Below are positions 1 through 64,000 of a DNA stretch of 64,000 nt, piece by piece. Made by a program: the position numbers and the translations under genes. Under the pieces are notes generated by a model. The model made no database searches, was not told where the DNA came from, and worked only from the letters and a program-made list of their open reading frames with translations. The first letter of the stretch is position 1; each line of letters starts with the position of its first letter. The stretch is from Mycteria americana (Eukaryota > Chordata > Aves > Ciconiiformes > Ciconiidae), in contig NC_134365.1 in the NCBI RefSeq assembly GCF_035582795.1, forward strand, positions 37,304,135-37,368,134. The letters run 5' to 3'.

Positions 1-849
1 GCCACAAATCCTGATTTTGCCTTTATTTCAACATCATCATCTTTACTGATAATCCTGGCAAAATATTTACTTAGCTTTGGACTACCACAGCTGTACAAGA
101 GCCTTGTTTCATTCTCTTTTTTGTGGTGTGTGTATCTAAAGGGCAATCTTTAGTGCTATTTGTAAGAGCTACATGCTACTAGCTCGTAAGTGCTAATTAG
201 CTAATAATGTCTAATAGCTTATAATATAGGACTAGCGGCCTATGATACATTTCTAGTGTTAGTCATACAATTCAGCATGCTATAATGACTTGGGTGGAGG
301 AAGGGGGCTAGATATACAATTGCATGCATTATAGATATACTGGCTATATCTAGGAAAACAAACTGTGTTTTCAGATGTTTGTAATCAGCATTTCCCACCC
401 TCCAGCCCAAAATTTCTATACAATTTTGCTTTTATGAAACCTATATACAAGTGTGAAGACAGACAGAACCCTATTAACGTAATGTAACACATGGACTGAG
501 TTTTTGGTGAAATGCCAAATGACAGGTTGCACTGTTTGTACAAGGTTCAGATAGGAGTGATTGAAACAAATGCCACAAATTATCCACTGTTTTCTGCAAA
601 CGTCTGGGAAACTTAACGCACATCACACAGCCTACTTAAATTCCCAACAGTATTTGCGCAATAATACAGACTATATCATTATATGAATTATGGAAATCCA
701 AACCACTCATTTGTTCGCAAGGCATATGGCATCGAATTATGCACACGCTTAAATTAAAACACTAACACTGAAGGCAACGTTGCAAAGGAGACAGTTCCCT
801 ATTCTATAAATACGATCTCCTCTTTCTAGCACATTTCAAACCACGGTCC
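1..849. other. A+T-rich upstream intergenic DNA
   Basis: No open reading frame of note, RNA gene or recognisable mobile element was found. Short words based on CTAGC, TAATAG and CTAAT recur around 170-240 but do not form a clear tandem array. The stretch ends where the CpG island begins. Confidence 0.5.
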
Positions 850-1292
850 CGCAAGACATGACCCGGCACGGGAAGGCCGGGGATGCCGTGGTCGCTGGAT
901 GAGGCAGACAGCCGCCAGGCCTCAGGGCTGCGCCGGCGCCCGCCGCCCAAGCAGGCCCGCCCCAGCGGGTCTGAGGCCGGCACACCGCGCATCCCCCGCA
1001 GCGCTGGCAGGCAGCGCAGGCCTCAGGGCGGGCCGCTCAAGCCGGCTGAGGTAACCCCGCAGCGCCCACGCCGGCAGGAGGCCGCCGCCCTGGCGGCGCT
1101 GCAGCACAGCGCGCCTGAGCCGCGGCCGGAGCCCTCCGAGGCACCCCTGCCCGGTGACCCGTGCCGGGACACCGCCCCACGGCCCCCGCGGCGCCGCTGC
1201 CCGCCGCTCGGAGGAGGGGGCCGCCCCGAGAGCCCCCGCCGGCCGGAGGAGGAGGAGGAGGCGCCCCCTCGCCGCACCCCTGCCGGCGCTGC

Positions 1293-1302
1293 GCGCATGC
1301 GC
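1293..1302 (+). promoter_or_regulatory. Candidate NRF1 site
   Basis: The palindrome GCGCATGCGC matches the core of the NRF1 consensus (YGCGCAYGCGCR). It lies 219 bp upstream of the start codon inside the CpG island, a usual position for NRF1 in housekeeping promoters. Binding is inferred. Confidence 0.6.
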
Positions 1303-1337
1303 CTCCTGTCCAGGTGGTGTGACGAAAGACCTCCTGG

Positions 1338-1352
1338 CCGCGAGGGGGCGCC
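1338..1352 (+). promoter_or_regulatory. Candidate CTCF core motif
   Basis: CCGCGAGGGGGCGCC fits the CTCF core pattern (CC, R/S, N, AG, G/T, GGC, R/S) at every constrained position. It lies about 170 bp upstream of the USP15 start codon. In a G+C-rich island a chance match is possible, so occupancy is inferred only. Confidence 0.45.
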
Positions 1353-1443
1353 GTACCGCGGAGCCTCGCCATGTTCCCCTCGGTCCCCGCCCTGCGGATT
1401 CTGGGAAGGGAGGGGGGCGAGGGCGTCTCCCGCTCGCCGTCAC

Positions 1444-1454
1444 TCCCAGCATGC
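1444..1454 (+). promoter_or_regulatory. Candidate ZNF143 (Staf) site
   Basis: TCCCAGCATGC, preceded by CAC and followed by AGCG, matches the conserved half of the ZNF143/SBS motif. This motif is common close to transcription starts of CpG-island promoters. It lies 67 bp upstream of the start codon. Confidence 0.5.
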
Positions 1455-1474
1455 AGCGCGGCCCGCTCCTGCCC

Positions 1475-1510
1475 CTGCTGCCGCTGCTGCCGCCGCCGCC
1501 GCTGCTGCCG
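1475..1510 (+). repeat. CTG/CCG triplet repeat in 5' UTR
   Basis: Twelve uninterrupted triplets made only of CTG and CCG lie just before the start codon. If the 5' UTR spans this region the RNA would be G+C-rich and structured. Read in the frame of the USP15 start, the tract contributes to a Cys/Arg-rich peptide. It is a likely site of length variation between individuals or species. Confidence 0.85.
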
Positions 1511-1520
1511 GGGGGAGAAG

Positions 1521-63796
<62,276 letters not shown>

Positions 63797-64000
63797 GTAA
63801 GGTTATTGTTTAAAGAAAAATGCGTTTGTTATGAATAATGCTAATAGTTGGAATCAGTAAGCACTTATTTTTACATGCATTGCTAACAAACTGATTAGAT
63901 TTGAGTACTTAGTCTTTTATTTGCTTTCTGTTAAATATATTAAATCTAAAATTTTAGCCACTTGAGATGTGAATTAGTGTGGATTTTAATTTGATTTTTC
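63797..64000 (+). other. USP15 intron 14, 5' part
   Basis: Donor GTAAGG. The window ends inside this intron. No feature was recognised. Confidence 0.9.

Overview
The window is vertebrate nuclear DNA, almost certainly from a bird. It holds the promoter, start codon and first 14 coding exons of one plus-strand gene, USP15 (ubiquitin-specific peptidase 15). Avian origin is inferred from repeated CR1 LINE fragments with the bird-type 3' end (short ATTCTGTG repeats), the near absence of SINEs, an A+T-rich intronic background and a CpG-island promoter. The species cannot be fixed from the sequence alone.

Layout. 1-850: A+T-rich upstream DNA with no recognised gene. About 850-2110: G+C-rich CpG island with exon 1 (ATG at 1521) and matches to NRF1, CTCF, ZNF143 and YY1 motifs. 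1610-17811: a 16.2 kb intron 1. 17812-33578: exons 2-6 (DUSP and first ubiquitin-like domains). 33579-59920: three large introns around exon 7 (cassette exon) and exon 8 (Cys box with the catalytic cysteine); most of the CR1 insertions lie here. 59921-63796: exons 9-14, tightly packed, coding for the USP fold and the start of the insert that splits it. The window ends in intron 14; the His box and C-terminus lie downstream.

The 14 exons join in frame without a stop (612 codons plus 2 bases), and every junction is GT-AG. All coding evidence belongs to this one gene. Its product is a cysteine-protease deubiquitinase. The N-terminal DUSP-UBL pair precedes a serine/asparagine-rich linker that exon 7 lengthens, followed by the catalytic domain.

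The most unusual features are non-coding. A decayed full-length 5S rRNA sequence (52689-52820) is joined at its 3' end to a 5'-truncated CR1 in the same orientation (52821-53717), as in a template-switch chimera. That CR1 is closely similar to an inverted copy at 35517-36360, so the two could pair in the pre-mRNA around exons 7 and 8. No prokaryotic system, CRISPR array, operon or second protein-coding gene was found.
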